Assembly: GCF_001870675.1 (NCBI RefSeq)
Contig: NZ_MEHT01000009.1
Coordinates: 337,357-401,356 of the forward strand
Direction: 5' to 3'
DNA from: Roseinatronobacter thiooxidans
GTDB taxonomy: Bacteria > Pseudomonadota > Alphaproteobacteria > Rhodobacterales > Rhodobacteraceae
DNA: 64,000 bases
Of the stretch, positions 54,575-63,623 are shown piece after piece. The notes below the pieces were generated by a model, which saw only the letters and a program-made list of their open reading frames with translations, was not told where the DNA came from and ran no database searches. Both the position numbers and the translations under genes were made by a program. How positions within the stretch are numbered: the stretch's first letter is position 1; every line of letters starts with the position of its first letter.

Positions 54575-55393
54575 CTACCAGCCCATGGCCTTGCGCAGCA
54601 TGTTCAGCGCCATGACCATGATGAACACAGCAAAAACCCGCTTCAGTGGTTTTGGGTCCAGCGCATGGGCCAGCCTTGCCCCCAAGGGCGCAGTCAGCAG
54701 CGTCATGGCGATGACAATGCCAAAGGCGGGCAGATTGACCGCCCCGATTGTGAAGGGCGGGGCATTCTCAACGCGCAGCAGCAAAAACCCAAGCACAGAG
54801 GGCACCGCGATCAGCAACCCGAACCCCGCAGAGGTCGCAACCGCGCGATGTATCGCCACGCCATACAGCGACATCAGCGGCACAGCAAAAGCGCCGCCGC
54901 CGATACCCATAAGCACGGACAAGAAACCCACCATGGTGGATTGCACCGCGCGCACCGGCCCGGTGGGCATGACAGACCCCAGCCGCCATTCGGGCCTGCC
55001 AAAGGCCAGATACAGGCCGATCATGACCCCGATCACACCGAAAATCCCCTGCAATATGACCGAGCGCAGCACAGATGCCATCAGCACCCCAAGAAGCGCA
55101 CCAACCGCAATGCCCAGCGCCCATTTGCGCAAGATCTCCCATTCCACCGCGCCCTTGCGATGATGGCTTTGCACAGAGCGCGCCGAGGTGACGATGATGG
55201 TTGCCAAAGATGTCGCAAGGCAGATCTGCATCAATTGCGGGCCAGCAAACCCCAGCGCGGTGAAGGCGTAAAAGAATGCAGGCACCAGAACAATGCCGCC
55301 CCCCACACCAAGAAGACCTGCAAGAACACCCGCGAAAGCACCGATCAGCGCCAGCAGACCGGCCAGTTGCAGCAGCAAAACAGGGTCGGTCAT
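54575..55393 (-). CDS. TauE/SafE-family sulfite exporter-like permease
   Basis: A 272-aa membrane protein with about eight hydrophobic spans. It has the family repeats GVLAGLLGVGGGIVLVPAFF near residue 25 and GFLSVLMGIGGGAFAVPLMS in the second half. Family members export sulfite or organosulfonates or take part in sulfur metabolism. Its ATG overlaps the sufE stop by 4 bp, which links it to sulfur handling. Confidence 0.87.
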   Translation of the reverse strand: MTDPVLLLQLAGLLALIGAFAGVLAGLLGVGGGIVLVPAFFYAFTALGFAGPQLMQICLATSLATIIVTSARSVQSHHRKGAVEWEILRKWALGIAVGALLGVLMASVLRSVILQGIFGVIGVMIGLYLAFGRPEWRLGSVMPTGPVRAVQSTMVGFLSVLMGIGGGAFAVPLMSLYGVAIHRAVATSAGFGLLIAVPSVLGFLLLRVENAPPFTIGAVNLPAFGIVIAMTLLTAPLGARLAHALDPKPLKRVFAVFIMVMALNMLRKAMGW

Positions 55394-55818
55394 GCGCGCG
55401 CGGCATCCGTTGCAACAGACTGGATACGCCCGACCATGGCGCGCAACCCGTTGGAGCGTTGCGAGGACAGATGCTCGTCCAGCCCCAGTCGCGCCAGTTC
55501 GGCCATCGCATCCACTTGGGTCACCTCTGCGACACTCAGCCCCGAATACATCGCATGCAGCACCGCAATCAGCCCGCGCACGATCATGGCGTCACTGTCG
55601 CCCGTGAAATCGAATGTGGCACTTGGCCCGGCACCTTGCAGAACCGGGTGAATCCAGACCTGACTGGCACAGCCTTCCACCTTGGTAAACGGCGATTTCA
55701 GCGCCTCTTCCATCGGTGGCATTGCGCGCCCCAATTCAATGACATGGCGGTAGCGATCTTCCCAATCGTCCAGAAAGTCAAAGGTTTCTGCGATATCCTC
55801 AAAGGCTTCGGTGGCCAT
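55390..55818 (-). CDS. sufE: Cysteine desulfuration protein SufE
   Basis: SufE accepts persulfide sulfur from SufS and passes it to the SufBCD scaffold. The 142-aa protein has the active-site Cys in KVEGCASQVWIHP (near residue 49), preceded by RYRHVIELGRAMPPMEEAL. The C-terminal helix ends SNGLRAMVGRIQ. ATG 55818 (MATEAFEDIAETFDF) is the family start; the frame to 55956 is not. No other suf genes are in the window; it is coupled to the TauE-like gene. Confidence 0.93.
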   Translation of the reverse strand: MATEAFEDIAETFDFLDDWEDRYRHVIELGRAMPPMEEALKSPFTKVEGCASQVWIHPVLQGAGPSATFDFTGDSDAMIVRGLIAVLHAMYSGLSVAEVTQVDAMAELARLGLDEHLSSQRSNGLRAMVGRIQSVATDAARA

Positions 55819-56027
55819 GATACTTGCCTTTCTGCTGTTGCGGCTAGAGCTAAGCCGCCTTGGCCCAAAGGTCCAGCCCGAAGCGACAGATCGACCGCCC
55901 ACACCCCAAGCGCCAGCCGTTTTACCGCATGCCTTGCCTGTAACACCGCTGGGCACTTTTCAAACCCGCCGGATTGCGCTAACCCATGGTGACAGAGTTC
56001 GTTCATACAGATCGAGAGGACGCCCGA

Positions 56028-56495
56028 ATGCAAAAGCCCGCTCTTGCCGCTTTGGCCATGGTGCTCGCGCTTGGGGCCTGCGGGTCGGTGCGGGACTCGC
56101 GGATCAACCCTATGAACTGGTTTGGCCGCGACAGTACAGAAACCCTTGCGCCAAGCGGGGGCTGGGGGGGCGAGGTGGATCGCCGCGCGCTTGTGCCTGT
56201 GGTGACAGAGCTGGAAGCGATCCCAACCACTGGCGGGGCTTTGGTGCGCGCAAGTGGCGTGACTGCAACGCAGGGCTGGTGGGACGTGGAATTGCGCCCT
56301 GTCAATAACGCGCGTCCCGTCGATGGGGTGTTGATCTATGAATTTGTTGTGGCAGAGCCGCGCAGAGCAACCGGCACCGCGTCCGAGGCATCGCGCACCG
56401 TAACTGCAGGGGTAAAGGTGACACATAGCCGCCTTGCGGGGGTGCGCAGTATTGTCGTGCGCGGCGCACAGAACCAGCGCAGCGTGGCGCGCTAG
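56028..56495 (+). CDS. Small lipoprotein of unknown function
   Basis: A 155-aa protein with a lipoprotein signal (MQKPALAALAMVLALGAC, Cys near residue 18). A compact mainly beta domain follows: SRINPMNWFGRDSTE, RALVPVVTELEAIPTTGGAL, GWWDVELRPVN and TAGVKVTHSRLAGVRSIVVR. The pattern is common in Rhodobacteraceae hypothetical lipoproteins, but I cannot name a family. ATG 56028 is preferred over 55986 because it gives the clean signal. Confidence 0.72.
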   Translation: MQKPALAALAMVLALGACGSVRDSRINPMNWFGRDSTETLAPSGGWGGEVDRRALVPVVTELEAIPTTGGALVRASGVTATQGWWDVELRPVNNARPVDGVLIYEFVVAEPRRATGTASEASRTVTAGVKVTHSRLAGVRSIVVRGAQNQRSVAR

Positions 56496-56551
56496 GGCGC
56501 GCAGCTATGTGCCGCAATTGGTGTTGCCATCTGACACCGTTTTCCAGACTG

Positions 56552-56572
56552 CCTCGATTTATTTCGTCGAGG
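56552..56572. terminator. Hairpin after the small lipoprotein gene
   Basis: CCTCGA (56552-56557) and TCGAGG (56567-56572) enclose TTTATTTCG. It is 57 bp beyond the stop codon at 56495 and is the first of three hairpins in this gap. Confidence 0.45.
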
Positions 56573-56650
56573 TGACGGTATGGGCGTGATTGTCGGCAAT
56601 GCGGGACTTCAGTTGTGCGCGCGGAGTCAAGGCGCGTAGCGCCGCCGCGC

Positions 56651-56679
56651 ATCGCCGGGCCGTACCCCGGCACGGCGAT
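56651..56679. repeat. Strong inverted repeat in the 413-bp gap
   Basis: The outer arms ATCGCCG and CGGCGAT (7 bp) are followed by one mismatch and GCCG/CGGC inner pairs around a 5-nt loop. It may be a dispersed element or a terminator. Confidence 0.5.
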
Positions 56680-56908
56680 TTGGCTCGGCTATGCGCAAAG
56701 CCTTGATATTTCGCGGATTTTGCCAGCATAAATTGCTGTAGCAGGGGCGGAGGATCGCCGCACCACGGCCCGACGCTGCGCGGCTTGGTTTACCTTCCCA
56801 ATGTCCTCTAAAGCCCTCCCAGCCGTCACTCGACCATGCCACCAATCCATCCCAGCCCCCTAGGTGATACCCGCCTGTTATCGGATATGCCGGAGCATTG
56901 GGTCGCCG

Positions 56909-57859
56909 CTAGCGGGCATTCTCGAATATGGCATCGATCATCGCCTGATTGCCTTTTGACATTTCCAGCGGGCAGGCAAAGGGCGTGCCGTTGCGCACAG
57001 ATGCGCCAAAAGCCTCGATCATCAGCGCGTATTGGTTCACATTGTTGAACCGCTCGGTCATCACCAGATCGCCTGATTTCCATTCAACACAGGTATCACC
57101 ATAAACCGACCCGTTGAACGGGGCCGACAAAGTGATCCAGCCATCCTGACCATGAAACACCATTTGCTGGCGGCGCGATTGCATCATGCCGCAGTAAAAC
57201 GACATGGTGAATTCGGGAAAATCGGCCCAGACACGGGCAAAGATATCGACGCCGTTCTGCCAGCGGATATCGGACACCACCCGCGCTGGTTCGGCCCCTG
57301 TGACCATGCGGGTTGTGATGCAGGGATAGACCCCCACATCGCGCACGCCCCCGCCCCCCATCTCAGCGCTGTGGCGGATATTGTCATAGTCGCGGTTGGT
57401 ATAGGTGAAGCTGCCCTCGACATGCTCCAGCTTGCCGATGATCCCGTCATCAAGCAAGGCGCGCACCCGCGCCCATTGCGGGTGGTGCGCCACCATAAAG
57501 GCCTCGGCGATCAGTTTGCCGCTGTCATTGCGGGCCGCAATCAGCGCATCTATCTCGGCGGCATGCAGCGCGATGGGTTTTTCACATAGCACATGCTTGC
57601 CCGCCTGCGCAGCCTTGATCGACCATGCGACATGCAGGTGATTGGGCAGTGGGATATAGACCGCATCCACCTGTGGGTCATCCAGCAGTGCTTGATAGCT
57701 GTCATGCACGCGCAGGCCGGGCACAAGAGCCTGAAACGGGGTGGCGCGCGCAGGGTCACGGGTGGCCAGCGCAACCAGTTCCGCATCATGCGCAAGCTGT
57801 ATGGCCGGTGCCAGATCGGTCTGTGCGATCTTGGCGGCCCCTAAAATTCCCCACCGCAT
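56909..57859 (-). CDS. Gfo/Idh/MocA-family NAD(P)-dependent oxidoreductase
   Basis: A 316-aa dehydrogenase. The N-terminal Rossmann fold starts [20 protein letters not shown]. It has [20 protein letters not shown] and the [12 protein letters not shown] motif containing the conserved E-K-P lysine. The C-terminal half ([18 protein letters not shown]) has the conserved D-x-G-x-Y/H pattern. Such enzymes oxidise sugars or inositols; substrate unknown. Divergent from argS. Confidence 0.88.
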   Translation of the reverse strand: MRWGILGAAKIAQTDLAPAIQLAHDAELVALATRDPARATPFQALVPGLRVHDSYQALLDDPQVDAVYIPLPNHLHVAWSIKAAQAGKHVLCEKPIALHAAEIDALIAARNDSGKLIAEAFMVAHHPQWARVRALLDDGIIGKLEHVEGSFTYTNRDYDNIRHSAEMGGGGVRDVGVYPCITTRMVTGAEPARVVSDIRWQNGVDIFARVWADFPEFTMSFYCGMMQSRRQQMVFHGQDGWITLSAPFNGSVYGDTCVEWKSGDLVMTERFNNVNQYALMIEAFGASVRNGTPFACPLEMSKGNQAMIDAIFENAR

Positions 57860-57984
57860 GTTCTGCCCCCTGTGTTTGTGATAGCGCTACCTTACAGCCA
57901 GCACCTTGGGCTGCAACCCCCGCGCCCCCATTGACGCGCGCGAAGACGCGGCGTAGGGCAAGAGCAACAAAGAGGACGGACGCG

Positions 57985-59730
57985 ATGAACCTGTTTTCCG
58001 ATATTCGCACGCTTGTAATTGCCTGCCTTGATGCGATGGTGCGCGACGCGATCCTGCCCGAAGGGCTGGACTTCGCCAATGTCGCGGTAGAGCCGCCGCG
58101 CGATGCGGCACATGGGGACATGGCCACGAATGCCGCCATGGTGCTGGCCAAACCCGCCGGTCTGAAACCGCGCGAGATTGCCGATGCGCTGGCCGCGCGC
58201 CTGCTGGATGACGCGCGCATTGCGGCTGCCGATGTGGCAGGTCCGGGCTTTCTGAACTTGCGGCTTGCGCCCTCTGTCTGGCAGGGGATCATCGCCACCG
58301 CACTGGCGCAGGGCAATGATTTCGGCCGCTCGGATATGGGACAAAACCTGCGCGTGAATGTAGAGTTTGTTTCCGCCAACCCCACCGGCCCCATGCATGT
58401 GGGCCACACACGCGGGGCCGTTGTGGGCGATGCGCTGTCAAACCTTTTGGCCTTCGCGGGCTATGACGTGACGCGCGAATATTACATCAATGATGGCGGC
58501 GCGCAGGTCGATGTGCTGGCGCGTTCCGCCTTCGAGCGCTACCGCGAAGCCCATGGCCTGTCCCCCGAGATTGCCGAAGGGCTGTATCCCGGCGAATACC
58601 TGATCGAGGTGGGCGAGGCGCTGAAGCAGGAATTTGGCACGCAATATCTGGACCAGCCGGAATCTGTCTGGCTGGAAACCGTGCGCAATTTCGCCACTGA
58701 CCGCATGATGATCATGATCCGCGAGGATCTTGCAGCTCTTGGCGTGCGGATGGATGTCTATTCCAGCGAGAAGGCGCTTTACGGCACCGGAGAGATCGAG
58801 ACAGCCATTGACCGGCTACAGGCCCAAGGGCTGATCTATGAAGGCGTGCTGGAACCCCCCAAGGGCAAAACCCCCGAGGATTGGGAACCGCGCGAACAAA
58901 CCCTGTTCCGCTCTACCGCGCATGGCGATGATGTGGACCGGCCTATCAAGAAATCAGATGGCGCATGGACATATTTTGCCCCCGATATTGCCTATCATTA
59001 CAACAAGATCGCGCGCGACTTTGATCTTCTGATCGACATTTTCGGGGCCGATCATGGCGGCTATGTGAAGCGGATGAAAGCCGCCGTCTCGGCGCTGTCG
59101 GATGGGCGCGTCCCGCTAGAGGTGAAGCTGATCCAGCTGGTGAAGCTTTACAAGAATGGCGAACCATTCAAAATGTCCAAGCGCGCAGGCACGTTTGTCA
59201 CCCTGCGCGATGTGGTCGAGGAAGTGGGCGCGGATGTCACCCGCTTTGTCATGCTGACGCGCAAGAATGACGCAACGCTTGATTTCGATTTTGACAAGGT
59301 TCTGGAGCAGTCCAAGGACAATCCGGTTTTCTATGTGCAATATGCCCATGCGCGGGTGTGTTCCGTGCTGCGCAAGGCCACTGAAGCCGGATTTGCCACA
59401 GATGACGCAAGCCTTGCGCAGGCAAATATCGCCCAACTGGACCATGAGGCAGAGCTTGCAATGATGCGCAAACTGGCCGAATGGCCGCGCATTGTGGAAC
59501 TTGCCGCCCGCACCCAAGAGCCGCATCGCATTGCCGCCTATCTGTCGGAATTGGCGGCCGAATTCCACGGATTGTGGAATCGCGGCAATGATGTGCCCAG
59601 CCTGCGCTTCGTACAAGAGGGCGATCAGGCAACAACTTGTGCAAAACTTGCGCTTGCCCGTGCCACAGGCGTTGCGATTTCTGCCGGTCTTGCTATTTTA
59701 GGGGTAACACCAGTGGATGAAATGCGCTGA
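57985..59730 (+). CDS. argS: Arginyl-tRNA synthetase
   Basis: The 581-aa class I enzyme charges tRNA-Arg. It has the N-terminal Add-1 domain. The HIGH-like motif is [18 protein letters not shown], followed by [16 protein letters not shown]. The KMSKS-like motif is [15 protein letters not shown], and the C-terminal DALR anticodon-binding domain contains [20 protein letters not shown] sequence ([12 protein letters not shown]). GAGGACGG precedes ATG 57985; the frame remains open upstream to 57625 over antisense sequence and is not counted. Confidence 0.97.
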   Translation: MNLFSDIRTLVIACLDAMVRDAILPEGLDFANVAVEPPRDAAHGDMATNAAMVLAKPAGLKPREIADALAARLLDDARIAAADVAGPGFLNLRLAPSVWQGIIATALAQGNDFGRSDMGQNLRVNVEFVSANPTGPMHVGHTRGAVVGDALSNLLAFAGYDVTREYYINDGGAQVDVLARSAFERYREAHGLSPEIAEGLYPGEYLIEVGEALKQEFGTQYLDQPESVWLETVRNFATDRMMIMIREDLAALGVRMDVYSSEKALYGTGEIETAIDRLQAQGLIYEGVLEPPKGKTPEDWEPREQTLFRSTAHGDDVDRPIKKSDGAWTYFAPDIAYHYNKIARDFDLLIDIFGADHGGYVKRMKAAVSALSDGRVPLEVKLIQLVKLYKNGEPFKMSKRAGTFVTLRDVVEEVGADVTRFVMLTRKNDATLDFDFDKVLEQSKDNPVFYVQYAHARVCSVLRKATEAGFATDDASLAQANIAQLDHEAELAMMRKLAEWPRIVELAARTQEPHRIAAYLSELAAEFHGLWNRGNDVPSLRFVQEGDQATTCAKLALARATGVAISAGLAILGVTPVDEMR

Positions 59731-59759
59731 AGACGCAATCCTTTGGTGACCAAGTGTTT

Positions 59760-59782
59760 GCGGCCACAGGGTTTGTGGCCGC
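59760..59782 (+). terminator. Hairpin after argS
   Basis: GCGGCCAC (59760-59767), loop AGGGTTT, GTGGCCGC (59775-59782): perfect 8-bp stem 30 bp past the argS stop. A second stem, GCCGCG/CGCGGC, lies at 59800-59815. Neither is followed by a clear T tract. Confidence 0.6.
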
Positions 59783-59908
59783 GTTTGAAGTTATAAAAAG
59801 CCGCGCAAACGCGGCGTAGAAAATGGCAATGTCGAGCAGGCAGCTTGCCAAGACGTCTAAATTCCGTGTCCAGACGCATTGCCGTCTTGGGGCGTGAGAG
59901 AGGTTGGC

Positions 59909-61117
59909 ATGAAAGAGAGCAGGGAATTTTCAGCTTGGGGGGCCACGCCGCGCCCGTTGCAGGCATCACGGCAGATGCACCCGAACAGCTTTGGTCCACC
60001 AGATTTTGGCGGACAAACAGGCCACCAGACATATGCAGCGGGGCAATATGCCCCTTCTGCGCCGCAGGATGGGCGCTATGCCCCTTATCCCTACCCCCCG
60101 GCCCCAAGTGCTGCCACCTATGGAGGCGCGCGGCAGGCCGCCTATGCCCAAGAACAGCAGCAGGCGCAATACGGCCAATATTCCGACCCTGCATATATGA
60201 CACCGCCGCGCGGCATGCAGACGAAAGCGGTGCTGCACGGATTCGGTGCAGTGCTGTCTTTGGCGCTGATGATCGGGTCGGCGGCGTGGGTCTGGCAGTT
60301 GACGCAGCGCGATGTGGCAGGCGTGCCGGTTGTGCGCGCGCTGGAAGGGCCATTGCGTGTGGCCCCCGAAAACCCCGGCGGGCGGCAAGCCGCGCATCAG
60401 GGATTATCGGTGAATGAACTTGCAGCATCGCAGGATATCTCTGCCAGCGGCAGCATTATGCTCGCCCCGGCATCTGCGGGTTTGTCGCAGGAAGATGGTG
60501 TTCCGGCGGGCGAAGCCCCTGCGCCAGCACCCACAGATTTGCGCTTTGACACAGGAGAGGTGCAGCCCATTCAGGTTGCCTTGCAACAGGCACTGGATAT
60601 GCCCGCACAGGCCGCAGACCCGCGCAACAGCGCGCCACTTGGGTTTGTCTCTGCGACACGGCGCGCGGTCCAATCCTCACCGCGCCCGCCGCGCAGGAAT
60701 ACCGACACGATCGCAAGCGCGCGCGCAGTGGCAGTTGCGGCCCCTGCCCCTGCCCCCAGCAGCGCCGGTTTCGCAGCAGATGATCTTGCGGCGTCGGTCG
60801 CGCAAAGTGTGGCTGCTGGCATCGGCTCCGTGCGCGATATCGAGGTCGACCCTGCCTCTCTCGGGCCGGGGACGCGGCTTGTCCAGCTTGGGGCCTATGA
60901 TGATGCGGCCAGCGCCCGCGCCGCTTGGGACCAGCTTTCGCGCCGCTTCTCGCCCTTGCTGGATGATCGCGGCCGTGTGATCGAGGCCGCGCAAAGCGGC
61001 GGTTCGGTCTTCTACCGGCTGCGCGCGCATGGCTTTAACGATGAACGCGATGCAAGGCGGTTCTGCGCAGCGCTTGTCGATCAGCAGATCGACTGTATTC
61101 CGGTCCTGATCCGATGA
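59909..61117 (+). CDS. SPOR-domain membrane protein
   Basis: The 402-aa protein has a long Pro/Gln/Tyr-rich cytoplasmic N-terminus (residues 1-105). One membrane span lies at ~108-130 (GFGAVLSLALMIGSAAWVW). A Pro/Ala-rich periplasmic linker is followed by a C-terminal SPOR domain (~325-402, TRLVQLGAYDDAASARAAWD to CIPVLIR). SPOR domains bind denuded glycan at the division septum. GAGAGAGG precedes ATG 59909. It lies between argS and nagZ as in related genomes and overlaps nagZ by 4 bp. Confidence 0.87.
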   Translation: MKESREFSAWGATPRPLQASRQMHPNSFGPPDFGGQTGHQTYAAGQYAPSAPQDGRYAPYPYPPAPSAATYGGARQAAYAQEQQQAQYGQYSDPAYMTPPRGMQTKAVLHGFGAVLSLALMIGSAAWVWQLTQRDVAGVPVVRALEGPLRVAPENPGGRQAAHQGLSVNELAASQDISASGSIMLAPASAGLSQEDGVPAGEAPAPAPTDLRFDTGEVQPIQVALQQALDMPAQAADPRNSAPLGFVSATRRAVQSSPRPPRRNTDTIASARAVAVAAPAPAPSSAGFAADDLAASVAQSVAAGIGSVRDIEVDPASLGPGTRLVQLGAYDDAASARAAWDQLSRRFSPLLDDRGRVIEAAQSGGSVFYRLRAHGFNDERDARRFCAALVDQQIDCIPVLIR

Positions 61118-62112
61118 CCGGGGCCACCCCGCGCGCTGTTATCTTTGGCTGCGCGGGAATGCGCCTTTCTGCCGCTGAACGCGCCTTGTTTGCGCAGGCC
61201 CAGCCATGGGGCGCCATTCTTTTTGCCCGCAATATCGAGACGCCAGAACAGCTTGTGGCCTTAACATCAGATCTGCGTGATGCTGTGGGGCGCGATATGC
61301 CTGTGTTGATCGATCAGGAAGGGGGCCGAGTGCAACGCATGCGCCCCCCCTATTGGCGCAACTGGCCCCCTGCCCTGGAACAATGCCTGCATGCCCATGA
61401 TCCCGCCCGCGCAATGTATCTGCGCGGACGCCTGATTGCTGCGGAACTGCGCAGTTGCGGGCTGGACGTGAATTGCGCCCCCTTGGCCGATATTGCGCGC
61501 GATATAACCCACCCCGTTTTGCATAACCGCTGTTATGGGACTGCGGTGGATCAGGTCGTCGCACATGCGCGCGCCATGGCGCGCGGGCTGATGGCGGGGG
61601 GTGTTCTGCCGGTGCTCAAGCATATTCCGGGCCATGGGCGGGCGCAGGCTGACAGCCATCTGGATTTGCCTGTCGTGTCTGCCGCGCATGTCGATCTGAC
61701 ACAAAGCGACTTTGCCGCGTTCCGCGCGCTGGCCGATCTGCCTTTGGGCATGACAGCGCATGTGTTATTTTCGCAACTGGATGCAAACCTGCCCGCCACT
61801 TTATCGCCGACGATGATCGGCCTGATCCGCAAGGAAATCGGCTTTCAGGGTCTGTTGATGACCGATGACATCTCGATGCATGCCCTCAACGGCCCTGTCT
61901 CGGCACGCGGGAACGCAGCCCTTGCGGCAGGGTGTGATCTGGTGCTGCATTGCAATGGCGACTTGAATGAGATGGCAGAGCTGGCAGAAACCTGCCCTGC
62001 CCTTGAAGGCGGCGCACTTGCCCGGTCAGATGCAGCCCTAAGCCTGCGCAGCGCACCCGATGACAGCGATCTGGCCGCCTTGGACGCCGAATATGCGCGG
62101 CTGAGCGCATAG
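61114..62112 (+). CDS. nagZ: Beta-N-acetylhexosaminidase NagZ
   Basis: A cytoplasmic glycoside hydrolase family 3 enzyme that releases GlcNAc from anhydromuropeptides in cell-wall recycling. The 332-aa protein has LIDQEGGRVQRMRPPYW, CAPLADIARD, a KHIPGHGRAQADSHLDLP loop with the catalytic His/Asp, and the nucleophile Asp in LLMTDDISMHAL. Coupled to the SPOR gene upstream, which fits peptidoglycan metabolism. Confidence 0.95.
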   Translation: MTGATPRAVIFGCAGMRLSAAERALFAQAQPWGAILFARNIETPEQLVALTSDLRDAVGRDMPVLIDQEGGRVQRMRPPYWRNWPPALEQCLHAHDPARAMYLRGRLIAAELRSCGLDVNCAPLADIARDITHPVLHNRCYGTAVDQVVAHARAMARGLMAGGVLPVLKHIPGHGRAQADSHLDLPVVSAAHVDLTQSDFAAFRALADLPLGMTAHVLFSQLDANLPATLSPTMIGLIRKEIGFQGLLMTDDISMHALNGPVSARGNAALAAGCDLVLHCNGDLNEMAELAETCPALEGGALARSDAALSLRSAPDDSDLAALDAEYARLSA

Positions 62113-62148
62113 TCGGACAGACGCGGATACCATGAAAAGGAAGACAGC

Positions 62149-63033
62149 ATGGGGCTAGAGCCTTGGGATGAATTGCGCACCGCTTTGCATGTTGCGCGCG
62201 CAGGCACTGTCAGCGGTGCCGCCGCAACCTTGCGCGTGCATCACGCCACAGTGATCCGACATATTGACGCATTGGAAGACCGTGTCAGCGTCAAACTGTT
62301 CCAGCGTCACACCAAAGGCTACACCCCCACCGAGGCCGGACGCGCCCTGTTTGAAACAGCCGCCGAAACGGAAAAACGCTTCGAGCAACTCGCTACCCGA
62401 TTGCAGGACATGCAAGAAGGCATCTCGGGGGAAATGATCATCACCACAATCCCCGAATTAAGCACGCTTCTGTTGCCCGCGATCACACAGATGATGCACC
62501 AATACCCGACGCTGAAACCCTGCCTGCGCACAGAAGCGCGCGTGCTGCGGCTGGAATATGGCGAGGCGCATGTGGCCATCCGCGCAGGCGCAAAGCCCCA
62601 AGAACCCGACAATGTGGTGCAATCCCTGGGGGCTTTGTGCGTGGCGCTTTATGCCAGCGCCGAATATACCGAGCGCAAAGGCAAAGCCGCATCCGACACC
62701 GCATTGCAAAGCCATGATTTCATCGCCTCCGGCGACAAGGACAGCCCTGCCCCCTATGACCATTGGCTGGCCAAGCATGGCGGGCATGTGGTTTTGCACA
62801 GCAACGATCACGCAACCCGCCTGGCCGCGATAAAGGCAGGGTTGGGAATGGGCTTCCTGCCGGTAGCACAGGGACAGGCCGAAGGGTTGCATCAGGTCAT
62901 GCCCGCGCGCGCTGACTGGGGAACACCACTGTGGATTGTGACCCATGTCGACCTGCACCGCAGCCCCAAAGTACAGGCCTGTACAAAACTGCTGCGCGAG
63001 CATGCCGGTCTTCTGACGGCCACACAGCCCTGA
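62149..63033 (+). CDS. LysR-family transcriptional regulator
   Basis: A 294-aa regulator with an N-terminal helix-turn-helix (ELRTALHVARAGTVSGAAATL, then VHHATVIRHIDALEDRV) and a C-terminal substrate-binding-like domain (~90-290, GEMIITTIPELSTLLLPAI). It follows nagZ by 36 bp and precedes tRNA-Ser. In many Rhodobacteraceae nagZ is followed by scpA-scpB instead. Target and inducer are unknown. Confidence 0.88.
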   Translation: MGLEPWDELRTALHVARAGTVSGAAATLRVHHATVIRHIDALEDRVSVKLFQRHTKGYTPTEAGRALFETAAETEKRFEQLATRLQDMQEGISGEMIITTIPELSTLLLPAITQMMHQYPTLKPCLRTEARVLRLEYGEAHVAIRAGAKPQEPDNVVQSLGALCVALYASAEYTERKGKAASDTALQSHDFIASGDKDSPAPYDHWLAKHGGHVVLHSNDHATRLAAIKAGLGMGFLPVAQGQAEGLHQVMPARADWGTPLWIVTHVDLHRSPKVQACTKLLREHAGLLTATQP

Positions 63034-63114
63034 CGCTTTGCCGCCACAAAGCGATATCAGCGCAGTTCCATTTTCCGCTTGCGGGGCCGGTGCGACATCT
63101 TTAAACGAGGCGAC

Positions 63115-63204
63115 GGAGATGTGGCCGAGTGGTCGAAGGCGCTCCCCTGCTAAGGGAGTAGGCCCGAAAGGGTCTCGTGGGTTCGAATCCCATCGTCTCC
63201 GCCA
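63115..63204 (+). tRNA. tRNA-Ser (anticodon GCU)
   Basis: A 90-nt tRNA with a long variable arm. The acceptor stem GGAGATG (63115-63121) pairs with CGTCTCC, then G and encoded CCA. The anticodon stem CTCCC/GGGAG encloses CTGCTAA, anticodon GCT. The variable arm is TAGGCCCGAAAGGGTCTC and the T loop TTCGAAT. Serine tRNA genes are frequent integration sites for islands, which is relevant to the DNA that follows. Confidence 0.95.
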
Positions 63205-63299
63205 CCCACACACGGGCTAAGTCCCTGCGTGTGAACGAAAAATCCCAACTGCAAGCGGAAAAACTATTTCCAAGACAGAGCACGTCGTGGGGAGCGATT

Positions 63300-63315
63300 T
63301 TGTACATTTGTACAA
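63300..63315. promoter_or_regulatory. TTGTAC-ATTT-GTACAA palindrome
   Basis: Perfect 6-bp arms (63300-63305 and 63310-63315) around ATTT, 64 bp before the 78-aa ORF start and in A/T-richer DNA. The spacing is that of a small dimeric repressor or controller-protein site; function is unproven. Confidence 0.35.
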
Positions 63316-63378
63316 TCGGGGTCTGTTCTCCTGTCATCCGGCGGGACCTGAATCGGGCTGTAATGCGATAATTATTTC

Positions 63379-63615
63379 ATGCATGATGTCGGCATGACCG
63401 ATGAGCCTGAGCATAGCCTGTCCGGAGTGTTGGACGGGACAGTCGACCCGGCGGTGCTGGAGCTCCTGCGCGCAGGCATACCGATCTACTATTTCGACAA
63501 AGTGCTGGACTCGATTGTTGAGGAGCGCCCGGACGGGACCGTATGGCGCGTTGAGCTCGGGCCCGGGGCGCGGGTCAGTTATATGGACGATCATCCAATA
63601 AGACACGGTAATTGA
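63379..63615 (+). CDS. 78-aa hypothetical protein downstream of tRNA-Ser
   Basis: A small acidic protein beginning MHDVGMTDEPEHSLSGVLDG with DPAVLELLRAGIPIYYFDKV in the middle. An alternative start is ATG 63394. I recognise no family, and no strong ribosome-binding site is seen. It converges on the restriction-like gene with 8 bp between stop codons. Its composition is less biased than the neighbouring core genes, in keeping with acquired DNA. Confidence 0.5.
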   Translation: MHDVGMTDEPEHSLSGVLDGTVDPAVLELLRAGIPIYYFDKVLDSIVEERPDGTVWRVELGPGARVSYMDDHPIRHGN

Positions 63616-63623
63616 TTTCACCG

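Larger units (their letters stand above)
56496..56908. other. 413-bp gap without a convincing gene; hairpin-rich, possible repeat remnant
   Basis: No ORF here has a ribosome-binding site or recognisable domain. The gap holds three inverted repeats: 56552-56572, GGCGC/GCGCC at 56631-56643, and ATCGCCG...CGGCGAT at 56651-56679 (7-bp stem, one mismatch, then 4 more pairs). A minus-strand frame at 56627-56845 is open for 72 codons but looks like non-coding sequence. The gap separates two convergent genes. Confidence 0.6.

Noticed and set aside
56627..56845. 72-codon minus-strand frame in the 413-bp gap
   Set aside because: No ribosome-binding site and no domain; it overlaps strong hairpins, so it is more likely a non-coding repeat.
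63209..63233. CACACG/CGTGTG hairpin just after tRNA-Ser as a terminator
   Set aside because: Only six pairs with a 13-nt loop and no T tract follow, so it is too weak to call.
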